Positions 54,092 to 62,730 of a stretch of 64,000 nucleotides of DNA are shown one piece after another (positions within the stretch are counted from its first letter, which is position 1; each line of letters starts with the position of its first letter). Both the position numbers and the translations under genes were made by a program. The DNA lies in NCBI GenBank assembly GCA_035943935.1, contig DASZBR010000006.1, positions 1-64,000 of the forward strand, written 5' to 3'. Under the pieces are notes generated by a model, which had not been told where the DNA came from, did no database searches, and saw only the letters and a list, made by a program, of their open reading frames with translations. This DNA comes from DASZBR01 sp035943935. Its GTDB lineage: Bacteria > Pseudomonadota > Gammaproteobacteria > DASZBR01.

Positions 54092-54978
54092 ACATGAAGA
54101 TGAAAGAACGTGGTTTTACATTATTAGAATTACTGTTGGTGTTAGCGCTCGCGTCGATTTTAGCGTTAGGTGCGCTATCGATGTACCAAATACAATTACG
54201 TAATTTTAAAGTGGATAAAACATCGCTCCAAATGCAACAGTGGTTGCAAGCGGGCATGTCATTTTATGTCGACTGTAATCAATGGCCGACAGATTCAAAA
54301 CAAGATCCGAATATTGTTGAAGCGATGATGGGTGAAGCGCCATTAACACCACAAGAATGTCCACGATATGCAAATACCATCAGACAATATATGCCGTTAA
54401 ATAGCGATAAGAATGGCCCGTTCCCGAATGACTATTCTTTTGGGCCAGTTACTTCTCAAAATAGCACGACGTTATTTCAAGTCAGTACCGATATTGGTGA
54501 TGACACACCATTGCTCGAAACAGTGGGCAAAATGATTGCGGCTAGATTACCAAATGCGGCTTCAAGTGTTGATGAATCAACGCAACCTAAAAAAGTAGCA
54601 GTGCAGGCGATGATTAATGTTCCGGGGCAAGCGCTTAATCAAAGTGGCCACGGATTTATTTTAAATATGCAGATGGTTCCATCAACACAAATGAGTTCTG
54701 TAAAACAACCAACGCAAGCGGATTGTCCTAAAGGATTGTCGCCCATTTTAGTCAATGCGATTACAAATTTTGAGGCACAACCACCCACAATGACTCACGT
54801 CAATGGTGGCGCGATGAGAACAACGACGACAAGTCAGGTTGATCCTAACAGTGAAAAGGTTACTCCAACATTAACGGTATTTGGCCGAAATACTGGACTA
54901 GGAGGAGAGAGTCAAGATTCTGTTGATGCTAACGAAGTACTTTTAATTAGTGCGTGTATTCCAAACGAGGGTAAGTAA
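54085..54978 (+). CDS. Large prepilin-like protein, possible PilV-type minor pilin
   Basis: A 297-residue prepilin: signal KMKERG/FTLLELLLVLALAS with Glu5, then a large globular part of about 270 residues with DCNQWPTDS and FPNDYSFGPV. Size and position suggest a tip minor pilin or adhesin such as PilV of R64, but no adhesin motif is recognised. Several in-frame ATGs exist (54085, 54094, 54100); the start overlaps the preceding gene. No shufflon-like inverted repeats were seen at its 3' end. Confidence 0.8.
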   Translation: MLNMKMKERGFTLLELLLVLALASILALGALSMYQIQLRNFKVDKTSLQMQQWLQAGMSFYVDCNQWPTDSKQDPNIVEAMMGEAPLTPQECPRYANTIRQYMPLNSDKNGPFPNDYSFGPVTSQNSTTLFQVSTDIGDDTPLLETVGKMIAARLPNAASSVDESTQPKKVAVQAMINVPGQALNQSGHGFILNMQMVPSTQMSSVKQPTQADCPKGLSPILVNAITNFEAQPPTMTHVNGGAMRTTTTSQVDPNSEKVTPTLTVFGRNTGLGGESQDSVDANEVLLISACIPNEGK

Positions 54979-56499
54979 ATGAAGATGAAATGGTTTAAAT
55001 TAATGGCAATGTTTTTAGGGTTTTGTGCGTTGACCGCGTGCAGTGATTATCATGCGCAATATCAACAAGCGTCTGTTAAAAATGACAACGTTGCGGCACA
55101 GATCCAATCCGCAAAGCAAAACAACCAGGTCGTGAAATTACAAAATAATTTCTATGCGACCGACGTTTATCAATCCGGTGCAAATCCTGTGTGGTTAAAT
55201 ACTGTCGTTAATATTCATGCCAATCAATTGCCACTGAATTTATTAATGAATCGCTTGATGCCACAAAACAGCACGGGTGTTCAATATGAAAACAGCGTTA
55301 ATCGTTCGAAATTAATTACGATTAATTATCAGGGTACTTTAAGAGGTGCGTTGGATAAAGTCGCTGCACAAACGGGCTATGCTTATAATATCGATGGTTC
55401 AGCACTCAGCTGGTCAGGTTATGTTACCAAAACATTTGATATTTCCTTCATGCCAGGTTCTTCACAATATATGGTTGGCCAAAAGCAGGGTGATACTTTA
55501 AATGCGACTACTAGCAGTGGAAGTAACGTTGCGACCGGTCAAGCACCTGATAGCCAATTCAGTAGTTTAGAAGCCAATCTTTCTGTATGGAAAGATTTAA
55601 ATAATGCCATCAAAGAAATGCTTTCACCGCAAGGTAAAGTGATGGTGTCTGAATCTACAACAACCGTTACCGTTCGGGATCACGCAGAAAATGTACAGGA
55701 AGTCGCTGATTATTTAGCCAGTATGAATCGTGATTTATCCAAAGAAGTCTTGTTGCAAGTACAAGTACTCCAAATAGAATTAAACACAAATTTCAATTTG
55801 GGTATTAATTGGAACTTGGCGTACAACAGTGCAAATTCTTTAGGTGCTTCAAATATTGGTGCGACGGGTTTGACGAATAGCGCTGCGAATACGCTTGCTT
55901 CTCCGGGATCACCAGGTATCAGCGCAGGAATTATTTCTGGGCCGTTTAAAAACACCCAGTTATTAATTAATGCATTAGGTAATCAAGGCACAGTATCGAA
56001 TATTACTAATCCGGAAGTAACGACGTTAAATAATCAAGTGGCACAAATTGATATTTCGCGTCAAACGACATATTTGGCAAGCTCAACGAATACCATAACC
56101 GGTACTACGGGCGTTTCTCAAACGACTTTAAATCCGGGCGTGGTTAATACTGGATTTAAGCTTTATATCTTGCCGAAAATTATGCATCAGAATATTTATC
56201 TTGAAGTGAGCAGTGAGCTTTCTACGTTGAAAGACCTGAAAACATTTACAGTGGGTGGTGCAAACGCTGCTGCTCCAGGAAGTACGTCACTGCAATTGCC
56301 GGTTGTCGATGGCAAGCACTTTAATTTAAGAAGTCTTGTGCCATCAGGTTCGACATTAATTATTGCAGGTTTTAATTCTGTCGATAGCGTGGCAGGAACG
56401 GGTAGTTCATTTGGTGTGAAATCCAGTGCGAACTCCAACCAAGATGATGTTCAGACTATTCTGTTGATTACTCCGACCATTTTAGGGAACCAAAAGTAA
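54979..56499 (+). CDS. PilN-like lipoprotein secretin
   Basis: A 506-residue outer-membrane secretin of the type IVB pilus. The lipobox is ALTAC with Cys21. N-terminal domains are followed by an N3-like part (KEVLLQVQVLQIELN) and a secretin C-terminal region (LQLPVVDGKHFNLRSLVPSG, then DDVQTILLITPTIL). Start ATG immediately follows the previous stop. Confidence 0.9.
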   Translation: MKMKWFKLMAMFLGFCALTACSDYHAQYQQASVKNDNVAAQIQSAKQNNQVVKLQNNFYATDVYQSGANPVWLNTVVNIHANQLPLNLLMNRLMPQNSTGVQYENSVNRSKLITINYQGTLRGALDKVAAQTGYAYNIDGSALSWSGYVTKTFDISFMPGSSQYMVGQKQGDTLNATTSSGSNVATGQAPDSQFSSLEANLSVWKDLNNAIKEMLSPQGKVMVSESTTTVTVRDHAENVQEVADYLASMNRDLSKEVLLQVQVLQIELNTNFNLGINWNLAYNSANSLGASNIGATGLTNSAANTLASPGSPGISAGIISGPFKNTQLLINALGNQGTVSNITNPEVTTLNNQVAQIDISRQTTYLASSTNTITGTTGVSQTTLNPGVVNTGFKLYILPKIMHQNIYLEVSSELSTLKDLKTFTVGGANAAAPGSTSLQLPVVDGKHFNLRSLVPSGSTLIIAGFNSVDSVAGTGSSFGVKSSANSNQDDVQTILLITPTILGNQK

Positions 56500-57695
56500 T
56501 GACTTTTTTATTCCAACCCTATCGAGAAGCGTTGACGGTTAAAACCGCCTCGCTTCTGCGAAAAGAAATTCAATACTTGGCTGAGCAACACGGTCAATAT
56601 TGCCGCTTGTTTAAACGAAAAGCCGGTGAAATTGAAGCGGTGTTTTCGCAAGAGCAAGGATATTTATTGGGCGAAACCGTATGGAATTATTTTGAAAAAA
56701 CGCCCTATCTTATTTATTGTGAAAAGTTAGCCAGCGAAAAAGATGATAAAGAAGAAAATAGTATCGTCTTGGTTGTTGTGCGAGATGGTGTCGTTTATTT
56801 GGATACGAAATTAACCTCCGTGGGATTATCAGAAGAACTGAAAAATCTATTGTCTGCCGACAGCAAGTCTACCGACAGTAAGAAATATAAAGTCTATACC
56901 CACGGCGCTATTCCCTATAAGTTTGAAAATGTAGGATCTTTAAAAGTCGTAGAGAAATCTGTTTTTGAATCGCTCATGTGGGATTCAGCGTTTCAATTAT
57001 TGCCGATACTGGATGCATTACGTGAGCAGGGATTAGAAGACCGAACAAAATCATCGTTGGCATTTGTAACGATACTTTGTGTGGGATTACTCGGAGCGTT
57101 GTGGTGGTATTCCAGTAAGCCAACAGTTTCTGTCAGCGTAAATCCGTATGAACAATATGAGCTGTCATTGCAAACGCCGACACCGGCGAGTGAAACAGCA
57201 GCATTAATTCACGGACTTGAAAAAATCAATCGAATTCCAGGTTGGATGGTGAGCTCGGTTGAATTTGACGGACAAAACGGTAATGCAAAATTAACATCGA
57301 TGGGTGGAACGGCAACGCAGTTGTTGACGCTGAGTCAATCCATGGGAATGGTAGCGACGTTTTCATCGAATGGCGTGTTTGTGAATTTCACTTCGTCATT
57401 ATCACATCGTCCTGTACCTGACACGATTGCGAATACAGAAAAAACAGTGGCGATTATTATGGATCGCATGACGCGCGTGTTGCCAAAGAAATCTGTATCA
57501 GTAAACCAAACTATAAGTAATCGAGTATTCAAACAAGTTGAGATGACGATTTCATTTAATAATGTTTCACCAGAGGTTCTACAATTAATAGGGTCCCGTC
57601 TTGATGATCTTCCCGTAAATATTGAGTCAATTACGGTTAGCGTCAAGAATGGGTTATTAACGGGGTATTTTAAAATTAGCGTGGTGGGTAATTAA
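56499..57695 (+). CDS. PilO-like pilus assembly protein
   Basis: A 398-residue protein whose cytoplasmic N-terminal domain (about 1-185) resembles PilO2 of thin pili, with a single transmembrane helix at about 187-203 (AFVTILCVGLLGALWWY) and a periplasmic domain of about 190 residues. It starts inside the PilN-like stop codon region, consistent with coupling. It probably links the platform to the secretin. The match is based on order and topology. Confidence 0.78.
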   Translation: MTFLFQPYREALTVKTASLLRKEIQYLAEQHGQYCRLFKRKAGEIEAVFSQEQGYLLGETVWNYFEKTPYLIYCEKLASEKDDKEENSIVLVVVRDGVVYLDTKLTSVGLSEELKNLLSADSKSTDSKKYKVYTHGAIPYKFENVGSLKVVEKSVFESLMWDSAFQLLPILDALREQGLEDRTKSSLAFVTILCVGLLGALWWYSSKPTVSVSVNPYEQYELSLQTPTPASETAALIHGLEKINRIPGWMVSSVEFDGQNGNAKLTSMGGTATQLLTLSQSMGMVATFSSNGVFVNFTSSLSHRPVPDTIANTEKTVAIIMDRMTRVLPKKSVSVNQTISNRVFKQVEMTISFNNVSPEVLQLIGSRLDDLPVNIESITVSVKNGLLTGYFKISVVGN

Positions 57696-57697
57696 AT

Positions 57698-58822
57698 ATG
57701 AATATGGACAAGCGTCAAAAAGTAATTGCACTTTTCTTGGTTATCGCAGTCGTTGTGTTAGCGTGGCAAGTCTATGATTTGGTCGGAGATAAAGGCGGTT
57801 CTCTGTCTTTACCCGGGCGTTCATTAAAACAAGCATCTGATCCGACAGCGGTTGTGAAACCTATGATTTCTGTTCAACCTGCTGTTGCGCCTATGACATC
57901 AACATCCTCAGGTTCAACGACACCGTATCAAAAGCAATACATGAAACTCGTGAATGAGTATCAGTTATTGCAGATGCAAGGCATGATTGCGCAACAACAA
58001 GCGACGATTGCAAAATCACGTGCGCAAACAGCTGAAGCGTTGTCCAAGATCAATGATTTGTCCGGTGCGGGTGATGCGAGTATTGCCGATCTCAATGTTG
58101 CGACACCTGCAACTAATGAAAGCGGTGATTACGAGTTAATTTATACAGGTCAAGAAAATGGTCAATGGACTGCGACGCTGAAAAAAGGTGGACAATTTAA
58201 TGATGTCACTGCGGGCAGTGTATTACCGGATGGCACGAAAGTTTTGTCCGTTGATGATAATGGTGTTTTGATTGACGAAAATAATGTTAAAAAGATCGTT
58301 ACTTTTAATGGTATTACGCCGTTTACTGCACCAGCGCCTTCTGCACCGGCACCTACACCTGTCGCTGTAGCGCCGATTGCTGTTGCACCGGTTGTTGCGC
58401 ATGCGGCTCCTGTTGTCGCACCTGCGCCTGTCGTTGTTGCAAAACCTGTGGCGCTTGTTGCACCCGCAAAAAAACCTACTGCCGCAGAAGTTGCTTCAGC
58501 TCCTTTAGCACCTAAAGTGGTTGCAACCAGTCCGCCAGCATTTGATATTACAACGGCGAATAAAAACCATTATACTGTTCAACTGATTGCTAATAAGACA
58601 GAAGACACGGTTAGTCAATTTATCGAACAGAATAAATTAGGTGGTAAAGCATTATCCATTAAGACAAAGACACAAGGTAAGTTGTGGTACATTGGTGTTT
58701 ACGGTGACTTTTTAACGGTCGACGAAGCCAATAAAGCGATTGAAGGTTTGCCTTCAACTGCAAAAACAGAAGGACCTTTCGTTCGACGCATTGGTAATGT
58801 GCTTAAAGGAGTAGTGAAATAA
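57698..58822 (+). CDS. PilP-like protein with C-terminal SPOR domain
   Basis: A 374-residue protein with an N-terminal membrane helix (about 8-25), a coiled stretch (about 78-120), a PilP-like beta domain (about 145-205: LIYTGQENGQWTATLKKGG, then VLPDGTKVLSVDDNGVLID), an Ala/Pro/Val linker (about 211-280) and a SPOR domain (about 291-364: HYTVQLIANK and LWYIGVYGDF). SPOR domains bind denuded peptidoglycan at division sites. The fusion is unusual. It overlaps the S49 protease start by 1 bp. Confidence 0.82.
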   Translation: MNMDKRQKVIALFLVIAVVVLAWQVYDLVGDKGGSLSLPGRSLKQASDPTAVVKPMISVQPAVAPMTSTSSGSTTPYQKQYMKLVNEYQLLQMQGMIAQQQATIAKSRAQTAEALSKINDLSGAGDASIADLNVATPATNESGDYELIYTGQENGQWTATLKKGGQFNDVTAGSVLPDGTKVLSVDDNGVLIDENNVKKIVTFNGITPFTAPAPSAPAPTPVAVAPIAVAPVVAHAAPVVAPAPVVVAKPVALVAPAKKPTAAEVASAPLAPKVVATSPPAFDITTANKNHYTVQLIANKTEDTVSQFIEQNKLGGKALSIKTKTQGKLWYIGVYGDFLTVDEANKAIEGLPSTAKTEGPFVRRIGNVLKGVVK

Positions 58823-59769
58823 TGCCTGTTAACCCCGACGATATTTTTCGTGAGGTTTTGTTAGCATCGGTCAATGAACAACGTGCAAGAAGAAGATGGG
58901 GTATTTTTTTCAAGAGTTTATTTTTTATTTTAATCTTTTCAATTATTTTTATGATGTGGTCAGGTGGTGAAGAGGACAAATCAGGTAAAGACTCTAATTA
59001 TGCAGCCGTAATTGATTTAAAAGGGGTGATTGGCGCGGGTGGAAATGTTAGTGCGGATGATGTGAATACCGCATTGGATGAAGCGTTCAAAGATCCTAAA
59101 ACTCAGGGTATTATTTTGAAAATTGATAGCCCCGGTGGAAGTCCCGTTGAAGCATCAGAAATTTATAATGAAATTTTTCGTCTAAGACATAAATATCCGG
59201 ATGTAAAAGTATATGCGGTGTGTACTGATATGTGCACGTCAGCTGCGTATTATATTGCTTCTGCAACGGATGATATCTATGCAAACAAAGCAAGCCTTGT
59301 CGGTTCCATAGGGGTTCTAATTGAAGGCTTTGGATTTGTAGATACGATGCAAAAACTGGGTGTTCAACGTCGTCTGTTGATGTCGGGTGATCACAAAGGC
59401 TTTTTAGATCCGTTTTCTCCCATGTCTGCACATGATCAACTGATTGCGCAAGGCATGTTGGATCAGATTCATCAGCAATTTATCTCTGATGTTGAAAAAG
59501 GTCGTGGTACGCGTTTAAAAATTAACCAAGATACTTTTTCAGGTATTCCATGGACCGGTGCTCAAGCGATAGAGTTAGGATTAATCGATGGATTCGGAAG
59601 TCCCACTGATGTTGCACGCACTGTGATTCAAGCGAAACATCTCAAAGACTTTACGAAGAAAACTGATTTTCTGGATGCGATTGCGAGTCATTTAGGTGCA
59701 ACCATGGCAATTCATTTAGGCGAAATGTTAGGAATAGGGCAAGGTGTTCGGGAGCAAGCAGGGGTTTAG
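58822..59769 (+). CDS. SppA-like S49 signal peptide peptidase
   Basis: A 315-residue membrane-anchored S49 protease: one transmembrane helix (about 31-46), then a Clp-type catalytic domain with VIDLKGVIG, KIDSPGGSPVEASE, the nucleophile Ser140 in CTSAAYYIAS and the general base Lys192 in SGDHKGFLDPF. It has a single protease domain and is shorter than E. coli SppA. Its gene is embedded in the pilus locus and overlaps the following prepilin gene by 26 bp. Possible roles are prepilin or signal-peptide turnover. Confidence 0.9.
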   Translation: MPVNPDDIFREVLLASVNEQRARRRWGIFFKSLFFILIFSIIFMMWSGGEEDKSGKDSNYAAVIDLKGVIGAGGNVSADDVNTALDEAFKDPKTQGIILKIDSPGGSPVEASEIYNEIFRLRHKYPDVKVYAVCTDMCTSAAYYIASATDDIYANKASLVGSIGVLIEGFGFVDTMQKLGVQRRLLMSGDHKGFLDPFSPMSAHDQLIAQGMLDQIHQQFISDVEKGRGTRLKINQDTFSGIPWTGAQAIELGLIDGFGSPTDVARTVIQAKHLKDFTKKTDFLDAIASHLGATMAIHLGEMLGIGQGVREQAGV

Positions 59770-60124
59770 TTTACTCGAGTTATTAATAACAATAATGATT
59801 ATAGCTATTTTAGTTTGTACTGCGTTGCCTGCTTATAATCATATTATGCTTAGTGCCCATCGTGTTGATGGGAAGATTGGATTGTTGCATTTGGCCGCTC
59901 AACTTGAAAAAGGGAGCGGTCAAATTTCTGAACACTCTCCCGAAGGTTTTTATAAGTTAGTTATTCTTGAAAATACAAAAAATCCTGATTACTTTTTGCT
60001 AGCCGCTTTTCCTGTTAAATCTCAATTGAAAGATACATCATGTGGTGTGTTGGGATTAAATTCTTTGGGACAGAAGGGTGTGTTGCAAGGCAAGCAAATC
60101 TTGTCGAAAAAATCCTGTTGGTAA
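59744..60124 (+). CDS. PilE-like minor type IV pilin
   Basis: A 126-residue prepilin with GTG start inside the S49 gene. Signal GSKQG/FSLLELLITIMIIAI has Glu5. The C-terminal part, with DTSCGVLGLNSLGQKG and a final SCW, is the pattern of PilE-type minor pilins of type IVA pili rather than of type IVB pilins. It is convergent with orn, its stop adjoining the orn end. It could be part of the pilus or a neighbour cotranscribed by chance. Confidence 0.82.
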   Translation: MFGSKQGFSLLELLITIMIIAILVCTALPAYNHIMLSAHRVDGKIGLLHLAAQLEKGSGQISEHSPEGFYKLVILENTKNPDYFLLAAFPVKSQLKDTSCGVLGLNSLGQKGVLQGKQILSKKSCW

Positions 60125-60667
60125 TTAAAGATGAAAAAACTTTTCTCTGTAAAAAACTAATTCTTCAATAGAATCTTTAATATCTTGCAGCGCCAAATGT
60201 TGCTGTTTCTTTTTGAACTTCTGAACTTTCGGACTCCAGCGCAACGCTAATTCTTTCACGGTACTGACATCTAAATTTCGGTAATGAAAATAATCCTCTA
60301 ACGTCGGCATTAAGCGCGCTAGAAAACGTCGGTCTTGGCAAATACTGTTTCCACATAAGGGAGATTTTTTGTGTGGCACAAAATTCTTAATGAACTCCAA
60401 CGTCATTTCTTCTGCTTCTGAAATCTTCACATTGCTTTGTTGCACGCGATCAATCAATCCTGATTTTTTGTGTTGACGCTGATTCCATTTATCCATAGCA
60501 TCCAATTTTTCATTGGATTGATGAATGGCAAATACAGGACCTTCGGCGAGAATGTTTAAATGGGAATCCGTAATAACGGTGGCAATTTCTAAAATATCGT
60601 CATTGAAGGTATCGAGCCCAGTCATTTCTAAATCAAGCCATACCAAATTGTTGTCGCTTACCGTCAT
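60125..60667 (-). CDS. orn: Oligoribonuclease
   Basis: Orn degrades short RNA, including pGpG from c-di-GMP breakdown. The 180-residue DEDDh exonuclease has VWLDLEMTGL, HNKSG-like KSPLCGNSICQDRRFL and the KELALRW segment. ATG 60667 follows AGGA; an upstream ATG at 60700 adds eleven non-family residues. It is divergent from and overlaps the upstream leader of plsY. Confidence 0.95.
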   Translation of the reverse strand: MTVSDNNLVWLDLEMTGLDTFNDDILEIATVITDSHLNILAEGPVFAIHQSNEKLDAMDKWNQRQHKKSGLIDRVQQSNVKISEAEEMTLEFIKNFVPHKKSPLCGNSICQDRRFLARLMPTLEDYFHYRNLDVSTVKELALRWSPKVQKFKKKQQHLALQDIKDSIEELVFYREKFFHL

Positions 60668-60698
60668 ATGTTGGTCCTCATGAAGGAGTGATCTTACC

Positions 60699-61292
60699 AT
60701 GATTCAATTTGTTTCAGTGCTGGGATTCATGATTTTTGCCTATCTTTTAGGATCGATTCCGTCGGCGATGGTGGTATCGAGATTAATGGGGTTGCCCGAT
60801 CCCCGAACGACGGGGTCTGGTAATCCGGGTGCCACAAATATGTTGCGTGTGGGTGGGAAAAAATTAGCGGGGATAGTCTTTCTTGGCGATTTTCTCAAGG
60901 GAATCATTGCCGTACTTGCAGCGAAATATTTCCTTTTGCCCGTATATATTGCCTGGGTAGGATTAGCTGTAATACTGGGCCATATTTTTCCTATTTTTTA
61001 TAAATTCAAAGGCGGAAAAGGGGTTGCCACTGCTGCAGGGGTGTTTGTCGGTTTATCATGGCAGCTCGGGTTACTTGTTATTTTGTGTTGGATAATTATT
61101 GTCGCATTGTTCCGTTATTCTTCTTTAGGTGCGCTTATTGCACTTGTCTTAAGTCCTTTTCTAACCGCATGGTTAACACCACAATATTTAAATGCCGTCA
61201 TTGTCATTAATCTTTTGATTCTATGGCGTCATCAAGATAATATAGCGAGATTAATAAAAGGACGAGAAACTAAAATTGGTCATCATGGATAG
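60699..61292 (+). CDS. plsY: Acyl-phosphate:glycerol-3-phosphate acyltransferase PlsY
   Basis: PlsY starts phospholipid synthesis in the inner membrane. The 197-residue protein has about five helices and the three conserved motifs: LLGSIPSAMVVSRLMG, TTGSGNPGATNMLRVGG, and KFKGGKGVATAAGV. A stretch with AAGGAG precedes the ATG. The FecR-domain gene follows 15 bp later. Confidence 0.95.
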   Translation: MIQFVSVLGFMIFAYLLGSIPSAMVVSRLMGLPDPRTTGSGNPGATNMLRVGGKKLAGIVFLGDFLKGIIAVLAAKYFLLPVYIAWVGLAVILGHIFPIFYKFKGGKGVATAAGVFVGLSWQLGLLVILCWIIIVALFRYSSLGALIALVLSPFLTAWLTPQYLNAVIVINLLILWRHQDNIARLIKGRETKIGHHG

Positions 61293-61307
61293 GAAAGGAG
61301 CTGAAAG

Positions 61308-61940
61308 ATGCGCGTTCAAGCGTTTATAGTAGGAATTAGTTGTTTTCTGTTTTCATTCTCATTGTTTGCTGCTGAAAATGATCCCGCCGGTCAAGTCATT
61401 GTAGTCTCAGGTCCGTTTAGTATTGTTCATGCAAATAACGTCAAAGTAACCCCCAAACGTGGTGATACTTTTTATAGCGGTGATACGCTTATTACTGGGA
61501 TTCAAGGAAGTGCGCAGGTTCGTTTTACGGACGGTGGTGTTTTAGCGTTAACGCCGAACAGTGCGCTTAAAATCAATGATTATCACTACGAAAAAAATTC
61601 TTCTGCTGATAAAAGTGTAACAACATTAGTCAAAGGTGGATTTCGTGCATTGACTGGGTTGATTGCAAAAGAAGAGCCTGCTTCATATAAAATCCAAACG
61701 CCTGTTGCGGTGATTGGTGTTCGTGGTACAAATCTTGGTGCGGTATTGAGTAAAGGTAAGCTTTTTACTGGGGTTTGGAAAGGGCAAATTTTCGTGAATA
61801 ATGCACACGGTAACATTAATTTAGGTGAAGGTAATGATTATAACTTTGCTGAAACCAGTGCGAATCAAGCGCCGGTTGGTCTTCTAAATCCGCCAGCAGA
61901 ATTGATGGGACAGTGCAATGTTGCTAAAGATAATAGCTAA
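61308..61940 (+). CDS. Exported FecR-domain protein
   Basis: A 210-residue protein with a signal peptide (about 1-22, LFAA/E) and a FecR domain: GDTFYSGDTLITG, GSAQVRFTDGGVLALTPNSAL and IQTPVAVIGVRGT. The domain is a beta fold best known as the periplasmic anti-sigma FecR part, but here there is no transmembrane helix, sigma factor or TonB receptor gene nearby, so it is probably a stand-alone periplasmic protein. AAGGAG precedes the start. Confidence 0.87.
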   Translation: MRVQAFIVGISCFLFSFSLFAAENDPAGQVIVVSGPFSIVHANNVKVTPKRGDTFYSGDTLITGIQGSAQVRFTDGGVLALTPNSALKINDYHYEKNSSADKSVTTLVKGGFRALTGLIAKEEPASYKIQTPVAVIGVRGTNLGAVLSKGKLFTGVWKGQIFVNNAHGNINLGEGNDYNFAETSANQAPVGLLNPPAELMGQCNVAKDNS

Positions 61941-61946
61941 ACTTGC

Positions 61947-62729
61947 ATGCGACTAATCCAAATCTCAGATACACATCTTTATGGGAATCCCGCTCAAACT
62001 TTGCTGAAGTTAAACACTCAGCAAAGTTTTGATGCGGTGGTGAGTCTTCTGAAAAATGATTCTAAAAAACCCGATATTATTATTTTAACGGGCGATATGT
62101 CGCAGGATAATTCTGAGAGTGCCTATCAACGTACCGTAAATGCGTTTGCTGAATTTAATTGTCCGATTTATTGGATCCCCGGTAATCATGATGATCCTGA
62201 ATTACTTCACGCTGTTTTTTCAAAATCAAAATTCAAAGAAGATAAAGCTATCGTATTAGGTAATTGGTTATTGGTTTTATTGAATTCGCATTATCCCAAA
62301 CATGTTGCAGGTTTATTAGGCAGAACCGAATTATCACGATTGGATCATTATTTGGGCGAGCATACAGATAAGCATGCGATGTTATTTTTGCATCATCCGC
62401 CGGTTGCGTTTGGTTCTGCATGGTTAGATAAATCTCGACTCACAAATCCCGATGATTTATTTAATATCGTGAGTAAGCATAAACATGTCAGTGCTATCAT
62501 TTGTGGTCATGCCCATCAAGATTATCAAACGCATCATCAGGGAATTCCCATTATTTCTGCACCTTCAACCTGTATTCAGTTTTTACCGCATCATCATGAG
62601 TTTTCATTAGATACGCTGGCGCCGGGTTATCGTTGGATTGAGTTAGAGTCTGACGGTAAATTTAAAACAGGTGTAGAGCGTATCAAAGAGTTTAACAATA
62701 CCGCGGATTTTTCAGCGAAAGGGTATTAG
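61947..62729 (+). CDS. cpdA: CpdA-like 3',5'-cyclic-AMP phosphodiesterase
   Basis: A 260-residue calcineurin-like class III phosphodiesterase. Metal-binding motifs are DTHLYG, GDMSQD, GNHDD, HHPP and GHAHQD in order. CpdA hydrolyses cAMP; related icc-type enzymes may act on other substrates, so the assignment rests on motifs and length. It follows the FecR gene by 6 bp and is convergent with prmB. Confidence 0.88.
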   Translation: MRLIQISDTHLYGNPAQTLLKLNTQQSFDAVVSLLKNDSKKPDIIILTGDMSQDNSESAYQRTVNAFAEFNCPIYWIPGNHDDPELLHAVFSKSKFKEDKAIVLGNWLLVLLNSHYPKHVAGLLGRTELSRLDHYLGEHTDKHAMLFLHHPPVAFGSAWLDKSRLTNPDDLFNIVSKHKHVSAIICGHAHQDYQTHHQGIPIISAPSTCIQFLPHHHEFSLDTLAPGYRWIELESDGKFKTGVERIKEFNNTADFSAKGY

Positions 62730-62730
62730 C

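Noticed and set aside
54085..54978. Shufflon-type invertible 3' end of the PilV-like gene
   Set aside because: I looked for repeated inverted sequences near the 3' end and saw none; the next gene follows directly.
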